A program made the translations under genes and the position numbers. From the IMG/VR virus record IMGVR_UViG_3300037808_001257, positions 1 through 55,669 of that record: a DNA stretch of 55,669 nucleotides, one strand, 5' to 3'. The DNA comes from a virus. Below are positions 25,739 through 35,506 of the stretch, piece by piece (within the stretch, counting starts at the first letter, position 1; every line of letters starts with the position of its first letter). The notes beneath the pieces were generated by a model that did not search any database, was not told the origin of the DNA, and was given only the letters and a program-made list of their open reading frames with translations.

Positions 25739-28089
25739 GTAACAACAGTAAACTTCCAAATGGTGGGTTTTCGCTTACAAATGGCTCTAACTATATGCTT
25801 GATGGTTTTAGTTTCGATACCGATTATGGAGATGGTGTTTTAGACAAAGCTCGTCTTCCCGAATCAAAAGGTATTTCTTCTCTACCGAAAGGTATGGTCC
25901 CTCCCGAAGGTTCATTGAGTTCAGACTTACCTATAGGTGTAGAGAGAGAAATAGATCTCGACCTCACTGATTTTACAAAATCAGCAGGTCAGCTTATACC
26001 CTTAGTAGATCATTCTTGGTTGGCGGAGCAGTCAAAAGAAGATTTAGAAGGTATGAGAACACATGATGATATACTTCAACAGTTTGCAGAGGGTAAGTTT
26101 GAGCATCCTCAAGTTAATCAGATAAAAGCACTTGAGGATGCTTGGGGTAAAGGTCAATCTACAGATGGCCTGTCTATCATTCCAAATTCTCAACGCAAAC
26201 ATGAAAAATACACCAATCGCTATGAAGAGGTTTCAGAGTTACCTGCGGATGCTTATCGACAAAGAGTAGAGCAAGCCATGAGGAAGCTCGCTTACGGTGA
26301 CAACTTGGAAGATATCCTCAAAGACCTAGAAGATATGATGTCTTCAGAGAAACAAATGAAGCAAGCTTCTGAGCTGATTATTTCTGAGCATGGTCTACAT
26401 GGTACTGTATATTTGAAAGAAGCATATTTCCCAGGGCTTTTTAATGGTAAGTGGGATGAGGTCGTAAATAAGAGGTGTGCTTCTTCTCTTTATATTATTC
26501 CGAAGAATGAGGGTTGTGCTTTCGATAGAGTCTTAGGGAAAGAGGTGGTGGCATCTATTCCTTGGAAGAAAGCGTATCAGACGCTCATGCCTCGATTAGA
26601 GGCTTTTGGTGTTTCTAAGGTTTCAGGTTCCAGCTATCAATCTATGTTACAACAAGCTTTCATAGACTCTAAGTCTTTGGGAGGAAATACTCATGTAGCA
26701 AACACATGGTTTCCAACTCAAAACTTTGAGTTCGAGAGTATTTCTTCTGAAGACGCACAAAGAGAACTACAAGCTTCTGAATACTCAGATTTCTTTATTG
26801 AGCAAAAAGCAGATTTAAAGCTTGTGCGTTTAGAGCGTATTGCTTCTCAACTTGTGGGTCAGGGTTTCTTAGACTCAGATCAAGTTGAGGCAGTAGTTTC
26901 TTCAGGTAAAACCGCCCAACAGAAAATAGATCGTCTTTATGATCTTGCTTCTACTCCTGTTAAGTCCTCAGAGTATGAAGGGCGTGGGAAAGATGCCCAC
27001 TATTTAGCACCACGAAGAAATACAGACGTTGCTCAACCTGTACCTGTTGGAGAAATAAGTCTGGCTAAAAGAAATAAGTTGGCTATGAATAAAGTCGCTA
27101 AACTTATTTCTAGTGGTCTTATTTCTTATGAAGACTTAGAGCAGGTTACAAAAGGAATGAAAACACCTGAAGCTAAATTAGCTTCAGTACTCGATTTCTT
27201 ATCTAAACCTAAATCAGTTCAGAGTTATGCTGGTCATGTTAATAAAGCACATGTCATTACGGCTAGAAATAAAATGCCCACTGAAAAAGTGGTCTCTACA
27301 GAAGTTGTTGAGGGTAAGAAAATTGCTAGCCGTATTGAATACTTTGTAACGAATGGGTTCATTTCTTCTGAAGACGCAAATGCGAGCATGGCTCTTGACG
27401 GAAACGCTAAGTATAAGTCACTCTTTAAATTAGCTAAAGAGGGCGTGTCTTCTAAGAAAGTTGACTTTAGTGGGCATCATTTTGAAGCTCATATTTCTAA
27501 GAGGGCTTCTGCACCTACCAAGACAGCTCATGAAGTACAATCACATAAAGTGGCTACTTGGCTGAGACAAAAGATGACTGAGGGTTCAGCAGGACAAGAG
27601 CTTGATATCTTGTTAAGTTCGAGGTTCTCTCAGAATGTCCTTGATTCACATAAAGATAGGATTTCGTCTTTGAGGGCCGACCACGAAGGTATTTCTGGTC
27701 ATGCCTATGTCGATACTGAAGCGTATATGACTAGCGGTACTGAGGGTTGTGATAAAGGTGCTCTCATCCATAGAGCCAATCAGATTCCTTCTATTCTTAA
27801 GAACGCAAAATGTGGTGGTTGCGTGTTCAATGTTGGAGGGTCTTGTCAGAAATACAATAAGTGTGCTGTAGATGCTTCAAGCGAAATAGTAGAAGATAAG
27901 GCGAGTTATCAGAGTGAAACGATTAGAATCGCTAACTCTACAGATGCTGAGAGGACAGCTTCTCTTTTTGTTAATAACTACGACCATTCAGAGTTTAACT
28001 TGACTACTAACAACAACTTATCTTTTTCAGACGAAGCACCTAGTCTTGAAAAAATAGGTGAAGTGTTGTTTGGTGGGATAGAACTGTAG
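25735..28089 (+). CDS. 784-aa head-region protein with three internal repeats and a Cys cluster
   Basis: Three related segments of about 50 residues can be read: ERIASQLVGQGFLDSDQVEA, NKVAKLISSGLISYEDLEQV and KIASRIEYFVTNGFISSEDA. Each is followed by a K-x-x-x-L-[FY]-x-L-A-like helix. Each looks like an EF-hand-like or helix-turn-helix pair and carries the [KR][IV]A motif. Near the C-terminus a cysteine cluster CGGCVFNVGGSCQKYNKCAV could bind metal. No enzyme motif is visible. Position before the terminase suggests a virion or assembly role, perhaps a multi-copy internal protein. Confidence 0.6.
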   Translation: MSNNSKLPNGGFSLTNGSNYMLDGFSFDTDYGDGVLDKARLPESKGISSLPKGMVPPEGSLSSDLPIGVEREIDLDLTDFTKSAGQLIPLVDHSWLAEQSKEDLEGMRTHDDILQQFAEGKFEHPQVNQIKALEDAWGKGQSTDGLSIIPNSQRKHEKYTNRYEEVSELPADAYRQRVEQAMRKLAYGDNLEDILKDLEDMMSSEKQMKQASELIISEHGLHGTVYLKEAYFPGLFNGKWDEVVNKRCASSLYIIPKNEGCAFDRVLGKEVVASIPWKKAYQTLMPRLEAFGVSKVSGSSYQSMLQQAFIDSKSLGGNTHVANTWFPTQNFEFESISSEDAQRELQASEYSDFFIEQKADLKLVRLERIASQLVGQGFLDSDQVEAVVSSGKTAQQKIDRLYDLASTPVKSSEYEGRGKDAHYLAPRRNTDVAQPVPVGEISLAKRNKLAMNKVAKLISSGLISYEDLEQVTKGMKTPEAKLASVLDFLSKPKSVQSYAGHVNKAHVITARNKMPTEKVVSTEVVEGKKIASRIEYFVTNGFISSEDANASMALDGNAKYKSLFKLAKEGVSSKKVDFSGHHFEAHISKRASAPTKTAHEVQSHKVATWLRQKMTEGSAGQELDILLSSRFSQNVLDSHKDRISSLRADHEGISGHAYVDTEAYMTSGTEGCDKGALIHRANQIPSILKNAKCGGCVFNVGGSCQKYNKCAVDASSEIVEDKASYQSETIRIANSTDAERTASLFVNNYDHSEFNLTTNNNLSFSDEAPSLEKIGEVLFGGIEL

Positions 28090-28099
28090 GAGAAATAAA

Positions 28100-28756
28100 A
28101 TGCAACGTAGTACTGTCAATGTATCTCAAAAATATAAGCTCCTTGTAGCTCACCATAGAAGACCTTCAGACCCAAGCAAGGGCGAGGTTGGGAATCCTTC
28201 TCCGATCAGAAGAGGCTTTGAGTGTCAAACTATTTCTAATAGTTCGGGACGTGCCATATTGGGGAACTTTTCCGAGAAGAGGGTTAAGCTCGTCATTCAA
28301 GTAAACTCTTTAGATTATTTCAATGATCGTCTTGGAGGAGCACCTCCATTTTTTGAAAAAGATCAAATCTTAGCAGTTGCTTCTAACATCCCTACTTTAG
28401 ATCAGCTACCTTCTTTGAAGGCAGGTGATGATTTTGGACAAGCTAGTGGAGGCGGGGCGGGAAATATCGTAACCGTAGCTTCAGAATTAGCGGAAGCTTT
28501 AAACTCAAAAAGATTGGGTATTTTCGCTAAGGTTGATGACTTAGACAATACATTAGTTAATATTAAAACCGAATCTATTGAGGATGACTTGGTATTAACT
28601 ATTGTAAGCTATTCTTACAAGCTATTGAATGGTGTCCCTCCTTTTATTGTAAAAGACGCAGATGGTAACATAGTCTATGATCCGGATGTAGATGATAGAG
28701 GTGTCCGAGTACTTGTTAAGAGAAATGAGGACATAGACCCCATAAACGAAATTTAG
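28100..28756 (+). CDS. Hypothetical structural protein, 218 aa
   Basis: AGGAGAAATAAA precedes the ATG. The protein is beta-rich with Gly and Pro turns (GNPSPIRRGFECQT, GGAPPFFEKDQILAV) and an acidic C-terminal half, and has no catalytic motif. It stands two genes before the terminase large subunit in a run of closely spaced genes, compatible with a neck, connector or other virion protein. Family not recognised. Confidence 0.55.
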   Translation: MQRSTVNVSQKYKLLVAHHRRPSDPSKGEVGNPSPIRRGFECQTISNSSGRAILGNFSEKRVKLVIQVNSLDYFNDRLGGAPPFFEKDQILAVASNIPTLDQLPSLKAGDDFGQASGGGAGNIVTVASELAEALNSKRLGIFAKVDDLDNTLVNIKTESIEDDLVLTIVSYSYKLLNGVPPFIVKDADGNIVYDPDVDDRGVRVLVKRNEDIDPINEI

Positions 28757-28769
28757 TTGGAGGTATTAC

Positions 28770-29450
28770 ATGAGTATGAAACCCGAAGATTTTAATCTGA
28801 TTCCAGATGGAGTTACTCGTGTTCAAGTTAAAGATGAGATTGGAAAAACTGTTTGGAGAAAACCGACAGACTTAAAAAATTCAGACACTCTACAATTTAA
28901 TCCCTCCACAGGAGATTTATTTGTTATGTTTGGCTCTCCGGGGAAGCCAACGGTGAGCAACCCCAATAACCTGCCGGTTGTTTCAACCCCCCAAGCTACT
29001 ATCCAAAGAATACAAAATAAAAAGCAAGATTCTTTGAGTCGTGATCCTGTCTTAAGTACTACGACTTTGGACCCTGAGTCTTCTGATGTACTGACTTCAG
29101 TTCTTGTGGGTTTAGCAGAAGAATCTGCTTCCTTAGCTTTTGAGCGTCAAGAAGCAGAGAGAAGAGGAGACTCCACTTCTCAGATTTCTTTAAGGCGTGT
29201 AAATGCTTTAAAAGCAGTGGGCGACACTTGGTTAAAAAAGAAAGAACTGATCTCAAGTTCTTCTATTGATTTAGAGTCCACAGCTTTCAAGATTATTTTT
29301 ATACATATAGCTGAAACTTTCAGAAAAGCTTGTGACGAAGCAGGGGTACGGCCTGAGATGAGCGAGAGTGTGTTCGCAGTTTTTGGGACACTTGTGGATG
29401 ACATTGATTGGATGAGAGAAGCTAGGGCGAAATTAGAAAAAGGTAAATAA
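28770..29450 (+). CDS. Protein immediately upstream of TerL, possible terminase small subunit
   Basis: GGAGG precedes the ATG at 28770, and its stop codon overlaps the terminase start by one base (TAATG). The 226 residues comprise an N-terminal beta-rich part, a disordered Ser/Pro linker and a helical C-terminal half (SSDVLTSVLVGLAEESASLA...). Terminase small subunits are commonly helical and encoded directly before the large subunit, and helical oligomerisation would fit. However, I see no clear helix-turn-helix motif, so the assignment is positional. Confidence 0.35.
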   Translation: MSMKPEDFNLIPDGVTRVQVKDEIGKTVWRKPTDLKNSDTLQFNPSTGDLFVMFGSPGKPTVSNPNNLPVVSTPQATIQRIQNKKQDSLSRDPVLSTTTLDPESSDVLTSVLVGLAEESASLAFERQEAERRGDSTSQISLRRVNALKAVGDTWLKKKELISSSSIDLESTAFKIIFIHIAETFRKACDEAGVRPEMSESVFAVFGTLVDDIDWMREARAKLEKGK

Positions 29451-32400
29451 TGAGTCTTTCATCTTTGGCGATAGGTGCTTCAGCGACTGTGGGAAAAAAC
29501 TCTGAAGAAGATGCTAATATTATAGATTTTGTCGAAGCTTCTTGGGGCTTAAAGATGACTTTGTTTCCCATACAGAAAATCATTCTTAAAGCACACTATG
29601 GTCTAGAGCTTGACGGTGTGGAGACTTTTAAGATCAGCGATTGGAGAAGACAAGATTGGGAAGAACATACCGAGAAATCTTACCTCAAGAAGCTATATGA
29701 CGAGGGGAGATGTAATATCGGTGAGGTGATTCCTGGGAAGCAACGCAGGGAAATGATCCTTTCTATTGGTAGGCGTTCTGGGAAATGTGTAACAGGAGAC
29801 ACTCTCATACCGACCTCAAGAGGTTTAGTTAGATTAGATTCTCTTGGCGATTCCTCTTTAGGGGGGCTTGAATACCAACCTCTTTCAGAGTTGATCCTTC
29901 AAGAAGGGGGTAATACTGCTCGGACTGCTTTCTTTTATAATGGGGGCATAAAGAAAACGAAAAAAATGCGAACAAGTTCAGGGTTTGAACTAGAGGGGAC
30001 TCCAAATCATAGGATTAAAGTACTTGATTCAGACTTTAATATTTCTTGGAAATATCTGGCAGATATAAAAGAAGAAGATCTTGCTTGCTTAAATCGAAAG
30101 CGAGGGTTGTTCCCGGATTCTTGTGTTTCTTTAGTTGAATATAAAAGTGATTTGAGTATGAAGGATAAACTTCCTGATATTCTCAATGAAGATTTAGCAG
30201 AGTTTTTAGGAGTACTTGTAGGAGATGGTACTTGGTCTTCCTCCTCCAGGGTTGAAGTCACAGTAGCGGAAGAAGGTTTTAAAAGCGATGTCTGTAAGAA
30301 GATGGTTTCTCTCTTTGGCAAAGTCTCTATATCCTCTTTTTCAAGTGGCTGTTATAGGGTTTCTTGCTATAGCAAAGAGCTGAGACTATTTTTACATCGT
30401 CTTGGGTGGGGCATACAAACACCTCTGTTAGATAAGTCTATCCCCCACGTTATATTAAAAAGTCCTCGTTCTGTGGTGTGTGCTTTCTTTAGGGGTCTTT
30501 TTGAGACTGATGGGTATATTCGTGGCTTTAACTCAGTTACGAAGAAGCACAAGAGGGAGGTCGTTTACTATTCTTCTTCTCCTCTTTTGCTCAAAGAGTC
30601 TCAAATACTCTTAATGAATTTGGGGGTTTTGACTACAAGGAGATGGAAAGAGAGAAAAGGCAAAAAGAACCGAGAGGGGTTCATAAGCTTGAAGGGGTCA
30701 GATTCGTATCTTGTGTTTTTACGAGACATCGGCTTTATTTCTCAGAAAAAGAGAGACATTGCAAAAGCTCTTTTTGATCGTTTGAAGGTGAGGGTGGATC
30801 ATAGTGATTCCTCTTCTCCTAAAGGCTTTGGTTCTTTCTTGAAAAGTAGAGGGGTTTCCATAAGGAGTCACAGCCCAAGTTTTGCTAAGTTGGGTCAAAT
30901 ATTAAAAGGAGACCTCTCAGATGATTTGAGAGAGAAGATCTTAAAGATACTTGATCTAAGTTATTTCTTTGACAAGGTTATTTCTGTAGAGGATTCAGAA
31001 AACCATGTCTATGATTTGAATGTACCCGAAGGATCAATGTTTGTAGGGAACTGCTTTACGAATCACAACACCACTATTTCTGCCTGTATCGCAGCTTATG
31101 AAACGTATAAACTTATAAAGAAAGATGACCCTCAGAAATACTACGGACTGCCTTCCTCGAACAATATTCAGATTATTTCTGTAGCGACAGACAAAGATCA
31201 AGCAGGGTTGCTTTACCAAGAAGTGTCAGGGCATTATCGAAACTGTGCTTTCTTTGGTCCTTATACTGCAAATAACACTCTCTCCTATGCTCGCTTTCAA
31301 ACCCCTAGTGACGTGACAAAATATGGGAGATACATTGAAAACGCAGACGCAAAAGCGACTCTTAAAGTTACTTTTAGGTCTTGTGTGGCTAAAGGTCTTC
31401 GTGGTGCAGGTAACATATGCGTAATACTTGATGAGGTTGCTCACTTTACTGAAACGGGTCAGTCGGGGGCAGAAGAAGTCTATAATGCGGTTGTTCCTTC
31501 GACTTCAGCGTACTCACCTAAAGACCCCATAAATCCAACTAAGCCTGTGGGTGAAGTGGAGGGTCGCATTATTCTTATTTCTTCACCTTTGGGCAAACAA
31601 GGGTTGTTCTATAAGCTCTTCAATATTGGTATGCAAGGAGGGGGTGCTTCTTCTAATATGCTTTGTGTTCAAGCTCCTACATGGGAAGTAAACCCTACTG
31701 TACCTGCGGAAGAGTTTGAAAAGCACTACTTGAAGAATGCAGCGGTGTTCTTCACCGAGTATGGAGGGAAGTTTACAGATAGAACTAGAGGCTGGATAGA
31801 GAAAGAAGAAGACCTTTTAGCTTGTGTAGATCCTAATCTCAAAGAAAGAAAAAGAGCACCTGCAAGAAAACCACATTTCATAGGGATTGACTTGGGTCTT
31901 GTAGGCGATGGTACTGCAATAGCAATAGGACATCTCGAAGAAGATAAAATAGTATTGGATCTTGTTACTCAGATTAAAGCTGGGGAAGGGGATTTCGCAG
32001 ACAGAGACAGACTCGATTTTGATGATGTTGCAGATTGGATTTTCGGCTACACTAGGAAATTTTATGTGTCGGAGGGCTTATTTGATCAGTGGGCGGGTAT
32101 TCCTTTAGAGCAAGCTCTTTCTAAAAGGGGCTTAGGTCAAATGAGATCGGAACACATGACTAAGAATAAGACATCGGATATGTATCAGAACTTTAAGTCT
32201 TTGATGTGGGATAAAAAGATTTCTTTGTATGATAATCAAAACGTAGAAGAAAAGGGTCACGCTCCATATATCTTGGAGTTGTTTGAGTTACAAGCTCATG
32301 TACATAGTAAACATGTGGTCACTGTGGAAGCTCCACAAGTACAAGGGAAGCATGACGACATGGCAGATGCTTTGATAAGAATGGTGTGGGTCGCTTCTAG

Positions 32401-32581
32401 GAATTTCGGTAAGCAGAAATACTTCGCTAATGGTAGTGGTGGTAATACTCTTTCTATATCTGGCAAAGGTTTTGCTACTTCACCAAAGCTGAGAGGGAGA
32501 GCAAACTCTTCTCCTCAGAGATCCTCGCCTAGAAATAACAAGCATTCTTTAAGAAATAGAATACTTGGGAAGAGAAAATAG
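29450..32581 (+). CDS. Terminase large subunit (TerL) precursor containing an intein
   Basis: Packaging ATPase/nuclease, 1043 codons of which 428 are an intein, giving a spliced product of 615 residues. The intein splits the Walker A loop: IGRRSGK, then extein TTISACIAAYE, so the ATPase works only after splicing. Other motifs: Walker B VILDEVAHF, coupling motif LISSPLGKQG, and an RNase H-like nuclease with HFIGIDLGLVGDGTAIAIG and GKHDDMADALI supplying acidic metal ligands. Length and motif order match phage terminases. It is followed by an 88-residue protein and the portal. Dependence on splicing could delay packaging until late. Confidence 0.95.
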   Translation: MSLSSLAIGASATVGKNSEEDANIIDFVEASWGLKMTLFPIQKIILKAHYGLELDGVETFKISDWRRQDWEEHTEKSYLKKLYDEGRCNIGEVIPGKQRREMILSIGRRSGKCVTGDTLIPTSRGLVRLDSLGDSSLGGLEYQPLSELILQEGGNTARTAFFYNGGIKKTKKMRTSSGFELEGTPNHRIKVLDSDFNISWKYLADIKEEDLACLNRKRGLFPDSCVSLVEYKSDLSMKDKLPDILNEDLAEFLGVLVGDGTWSSSSRVEVTVAEEGFKSDVCKKMVSLFGKVSISSFSSGCYRVSCYSKELRLFLHRLGWGIQTPLLDKSIPHVILKSPRSVVCAFFRGLFETDGYIRGFNSVTKKHKREVVYYSSSPLLLKESQILLMNLGVLTTRRWKERKGKKNREGFISLKGSDSYLVFLRDIGFISQKKRDIAKALFDRLKVRVDHSDSSSPKGFGSFLKSRGVSIRSHSPSFAKLGQILKGDLSDDLREKILKILDLSYFFDKVISVEDSENHVYDLNVPEGSMFVGNCFTNHNTTISACIAAYETYKLIKKDDPQKYYGLPSSNNIQIISVATDKDQAGLLYQEVSGHYRNCAFFGPYTANNTLSYARFQTPSDVTKYGRYIENADAKATLKVTFRSCVAKGLRGAGNICVILDEVAHFTETGQSGAEEVYNAVVPSTSAYSPKDPINPTKPVGEVEGRIILISSPLGKQGLFYKLFNIGMQGGGASSNMLCVQAPTWEVNPTVPAEEFEKHYLKNAAVFFTEYGGKFTDRTRGWIEKEEDLLACVDPNLKERKRAPARKPHFIGIDLGLVGDGTAIAIGHLEEDKIVLDLVTQIKAGEGDFADRDRLDFDDVADWIFGYTRKFYVSEGLFDQWAGIPLEQALSKRGLGQMRSEHMTKNKTSDMYQNFKSLMWDKKISLYDNQNVEEKGHAPYILELFELQAHVHSKHVVTVEAPQVQGKHDDMADALIRMVWVASRNFGKQKYFANGSGGNTLSISGKGFATSPKLRGRANSSPQRSSPRNNKHSLRNRILGKRK
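29786..31069 (+). other. Intein with LAGLIDADG homing endonuclease domain in TerL
   Basis: Residues 113-540 of the precursor. Splicing blocks are clear: block A starts C-VTGDTLIPT, block B is GTPNHRIKV, and the end is HVYDLNVPEGSMFVGNCFTNHN in overlapping pieces: block F HVYDLNVPE and block G ending HN, followed by extein Thr. Two LAGLIDADG-type helices, EFLGVLVGDGT (about 251-261) and AFFRGLFETDGY (about 344-355), indicate an endonuclease that can copy the intein into empty terL genes. All key residues (Cys1, B-block His, His-Asn end, Thr+1) are present, so it is probably active in splicing. Confidence 0.95.
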
Positions 32582-32583
32582 CT

Positions 32584-32850
32584 ATGAGTAAGCCAATAAA
32601 ACCGAAGTCTCGTCTTTCTGCTGACCATCGTGTCATTGCACGAATATTAGAGTTATCTCATGGAGATAAAAAGCCTTCAGAAAAGAAGCTAGATCTATGC
32701 TCAAAAGTTTTCAGCAATGCAGGTGGTAGTTGGTATGATTTCTTTGAAGGTAAACCACATACAGTAAAACTTTTAAAAAGAGTAATACTTGCGGTGGACA
32801 TGAAAGAAAAATTAGATGCTAAAAAAAAGGGGCGATTAGATGACGAATGA
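32584..32850 (+). CDS. Small basic protein between terminase and portal, 88 aa
   Basis: It begins two bases after the TerL stop and overlaps the portal start by 11 bases, hence is surely co-translated. The protein is basic at both ends (MSKPIKPKSRLSADHRVIAR; KEKLDAKKKGRLDDE) with a compact helical middle (SNAGGSWYDFFEGKPHTVKLL). No family is recognised. The position suggests a packaging or portal-assembly accessory. Confidence 0.6.
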   Translation: MSKPIKPKSRLSADHRVIARILELSHGDKKPSEKKLDLCSKVFSNAGGSWYDFFEGKPHTVKLLKRVILAVDMKEKLDAKKKGRLDDE

Positions 32851-34516
32851 AGAACCTAAAAAAGTAGGTACGGTCAAAACAAAAGATGGCGTAACTACTA
32901 GACACCTTAAGCCTTTTGAGATGAGATCTCGTGTTAAAGTAGCGATGACCACATCAGGCACACAGATGGGTTCAGGTGGTAATTTTTACTCGCCAGAGCT
33001 ATCTACAGACTTCCTTGAGCTTCCCCAAAGCCAAGACGAACAACGTAACTATTTCAGATTTTTCTATCGTACGGACCCTTTTGTAGGTCAAGCAGTAGAC
33101 TTACATACTGAACTACCCCTTTCAAAAATAAGGCTTGGGATGCCGAAGGCTCAAAACAGAGAGATGGCTATGGCTTCTCTCAGATTTTGTGAGAAATGGG
33201 GCAAAAGAGTCGGGCTTCTTCATCGTCTTATAGAAATACTTCATGAATATAACTTGCTTGGAGAGGTGTTTGTCTTCTGCGAGGATAATAATCCCGATAT
33301 GCCTAAATCTGTGACACATAACCAAAGAAATGAGTTGTCTCCTAATGGAGACATAGATGTTATTTGGGAGAAATATGAGGATGCAGATGATCGTGCTTAT
33401 GTTTGGATGAAGAAGAACTATCTAGGATGGACAGGCATTAGAGTTCTTCCGCCAGAACAAGTCCACATGGAGTCTTTTCCCTTTACAGACCAAAAGATCA
33501 TAGAACTCATTCCTGATTCTAAGACTAAGAGTGTAGTCGAGAGAGCTTCAATCCAAGACCCTGAAGCGATGCGGATTGTAGATTCAATGCCTGAAGACGT
33601 GGTTGGTGCTATTCGGGAAGGTAGAAACATCCCTTTGAACAGTGACTCTGAAAAAGGCTCGTTTGTCTATTATATGGCACGAAAGAAATCTCAATATGAG
33701 CCGAGAGGACACTCTATGTTGGAGCGTTGTCTCAGAATACTAGTTTATCGAGATAAGCTCAGACAGGCAAACACTTCGATAGCTTCTCGTCACATGACCC
33801 CCATACGTCTCGTTTATGCAGAAGATATGGATATGGCAGATGTGGAGGCTCTCAGAGAACAAGTTGACTTAGCGTTACAAGATCCAGATTATTCGATCAT
33901 CTCTAACTTTCAAATTTCTTGGGAAGAAATGGGTAGCGATCAGCGTCTACTCGACTTAGGCTCAGAGTATGACATGACCGATAGACAGATGTATGCAGGT
34001 CTTGGAGTCACCGAGTCCTTGCTTAGTGGTGAGTCTAGTTATAGTGGAGATCGTATTAATTTAGAAGTTATCAACACTCGCTATATGCTCATGCGAGAAA
34101 TACTACAGGAAATGGTTGAGGAAAATATTCTTAAACCAATGTGTAGACGAATGGGTTTTGTAGAAGAAGATGAAGATGGGCAAGAAATAGTAGTTCACCC
34201 AACTCTTAGTTTCACTCGTCTTGGTCTTCGTGATAACCAAGATACTTTTGATGCACTCTTTAATCTGTATCAGAAGGGTTCGTTGGATATAGACATCATT
34301 CTTGAACTTCTCAATGTAGATCCGGAATCTACTAAGAGAAAACTTGAGCGTGATATGTGGACTCTTAATGATAGTCAGTTCAATGAAGTTCTCAGAGGTA
34401 TTTATGGGGAAGCAGGTCGTATGATTTCTGAAAACACAGGTGTGGTGGAACAGATAGCTGAAAATCTTGGGTTGAAATACACACCTGCTGACGAAGGTGA
34501 TGATGGGAGATTTTGA
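32840..34516 (+). CDS. Portal protein
   Basis: Forms the dodecameric DNA channel at the capsid vertex. The 558 residues show the usual portal pattern: an N-terminal region FRFFYRTDPFVGQAVDLHTE, a beta-rich wing with GEVFVFCEDNN and RVLPPEQVHMESFPF, and the long central helix and clip region (YRDKLRQANTSIASRHMTP). An FQISWEEMGSDQRLLDLG stretch is followed by LGVTESLLSGESSYSG, which resembles the tunnel-loop region of portals. Position next to TerL and before the protease supports it. Confidence 0.88.
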   Translation: MTNEEPKKVGTVKTKDGVTTRHLKPFEMRSRVKVAMTTSGTQMGSGGNFYSPELSTDFLELPQSQDEQRNYFRFFYRTDPFVGQAVDLHTELPLSKIRLGMPKAQNREMAMASLRFCEKWGKRVGLLHRLIEILHEYNLLGEVFVFCEDNNPDMPKSVTHNQRNELSPNGDIDVIWEKYEDADDRAYVWMKKNYLGWTGIRVLPPEQVHMESFPFTDQKIIELIPDSKTKSVVERASIQDPEAMRIVDSMPEDVVGAIREGRNIPLNSDSEKGSFVYYMARKKSQYEPRGHSMLERCLRILVYRDKLRQANTSIASRHMTPIRLVYAEDMDMADVEALREQVDLALQDPDYSIISNFQISWEEMGSDQRLLDLGSEYDMTDRQMYAGLGVTESLLSGESSYSGDRINLEVINTRYMLMREILQEMVEENILKPMCRRMGFVEEDEDGQEIVVHPTLSFTRLGLRDNQDTFDALFNLYQKGSLDIDIILELLNVDPESTKRKLERDMWTLNDSQFNEVLRGIYGEAGRMISENTGVVEQIAENLGLKYTPADEGDDGRF

Positions 34517-34583
34517 TGTAGGTTAATATATTCTCTATATCTCCCTATTTCCTATGGATATGAAAAAAAGGAGTATATGGAAA

Positions 34584-35498
34584 ATGGGCAACTTACTTCC
34601 AATTATGAACCCTCTCTTTAACTTGAGAGAAATAGTAAAACAGATGGCTTTACTTGAAGACCATTTAAATAACGCTCGAAAGAGATGCCCGGACTGTATT
34701 AGGAAGCATTTCTTAACCATAGAAGCTTTTTTTGAAGAAACTATTTCTTTAGATAAGAAGTTTCAATACGTTGGTCTTTTAGAGGGCAAAGCTGATTTGA
34801 TGAGAGATTTGCAAGGGTGTTGGCTAGATTTAAAAGATACCGAACAGTCTCAGATCGCTTACTTAGTAATATCTCAAGTTCTTAGGAAAATAAGAAAAGA
34901 GTTTGCTCCTCTTTGTTTCGATGTTCGCAAAATGGCAAACATAGAGCGTAGGGCTAGTTTATATGTATGTCCTCACAGGAGGGTTGCAACTCTCTCTCCA
35001 CAAGAGAAAGAAATAAGAGAAACTGAGAGACTTGTACGAAAAAAACCCAAGATAAAGCCTCCTCGGAAAGATCTAATGCGTAAGAGGATTCAGGAAGAAG
35101 ATCCCGATCTTCAGTATATGGGTGGTGGTGCAGGTGGAGATCGTGATCTCTCTCTGAATCATAAGCGAGTGGCACGTCACAGAGAAGGAGAGGGCTCTCA
35201 TTTTACACACGAAGGTCGCAGATATGACTTGAACTCCGTTCTTTCTTCTGTGGAAAAGAATCCTATTAAAAAAATAAGTGTTGGAGAAATAGATTGGGTT
35301 TTAGATTTTGGAGACACAGACCCAATACAGGTTCGTAAAGCAGATGTTTCTGTACCAATTCTTGTTGCTCCTAGTAAATCGGGTCTACCAACAGTCGTTG
35401 ATGGTTTACATCGTCTCCAAAAAGCCAAAGATTTAGGTTTGGAATATCTTACTTACAGGTATGTGAGTGAGCTTGTTTTGAAATCTTCTGAGATATAG
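34584..35498 (+). CDS. Head-region protein with C-terminal ParB/Srx-like domain
   Basis: ATG 34584 lies 10 bases after AGGAG; the upstream ATGs at 34554 and 34560 precede that site. Of 304 residues, the first 100 carry NLREIVKQMALLEDHLNNA then RCPDCIRKHFLTIEAF, a Cys-containing helical motif. The C-terminal 90 residues resemble a ParB/sulfiredoxin fold: ISVGEIDWVLDFG followed by LPTVVDGLHRLQKAKDLG, the GxHRxxA box that binds CTP or catalyses nuclease or phosphotransfer chemistry in relatives. Its place between portal and head proteins suggests a packaged or DNA-handling virion protein. Confidence 0.65.
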   Translation: MGNLLPIMNPLFNLREIVKQMALLEDHLNNARKRCPDCIRKHFLTIEAFFEETISLDKKFQYVGLLEGKADLMRDLQGCWLDLKDTEQSQIAYLVISQVLRKIRKEFAPLCFDVRKMANIERRASLYVCPHRRVATLSPQEKEIRETERLVRKKPKIKPPRKDLMRKRIQEEDPDLQYMGGGAGGDRDLSLNHKRVARHREGEGSHFTHEGRRYDLNSVLSSVEKNPIKKISVGEIDWVLDFGDTDPIQVRKADVSVPILVAPSKSGLPTVVDGLHRLQKAKDLGLEYLTYRYVSELVLKSSEI

Positions 35499-35506
35499 GA
35501 GTAGAA

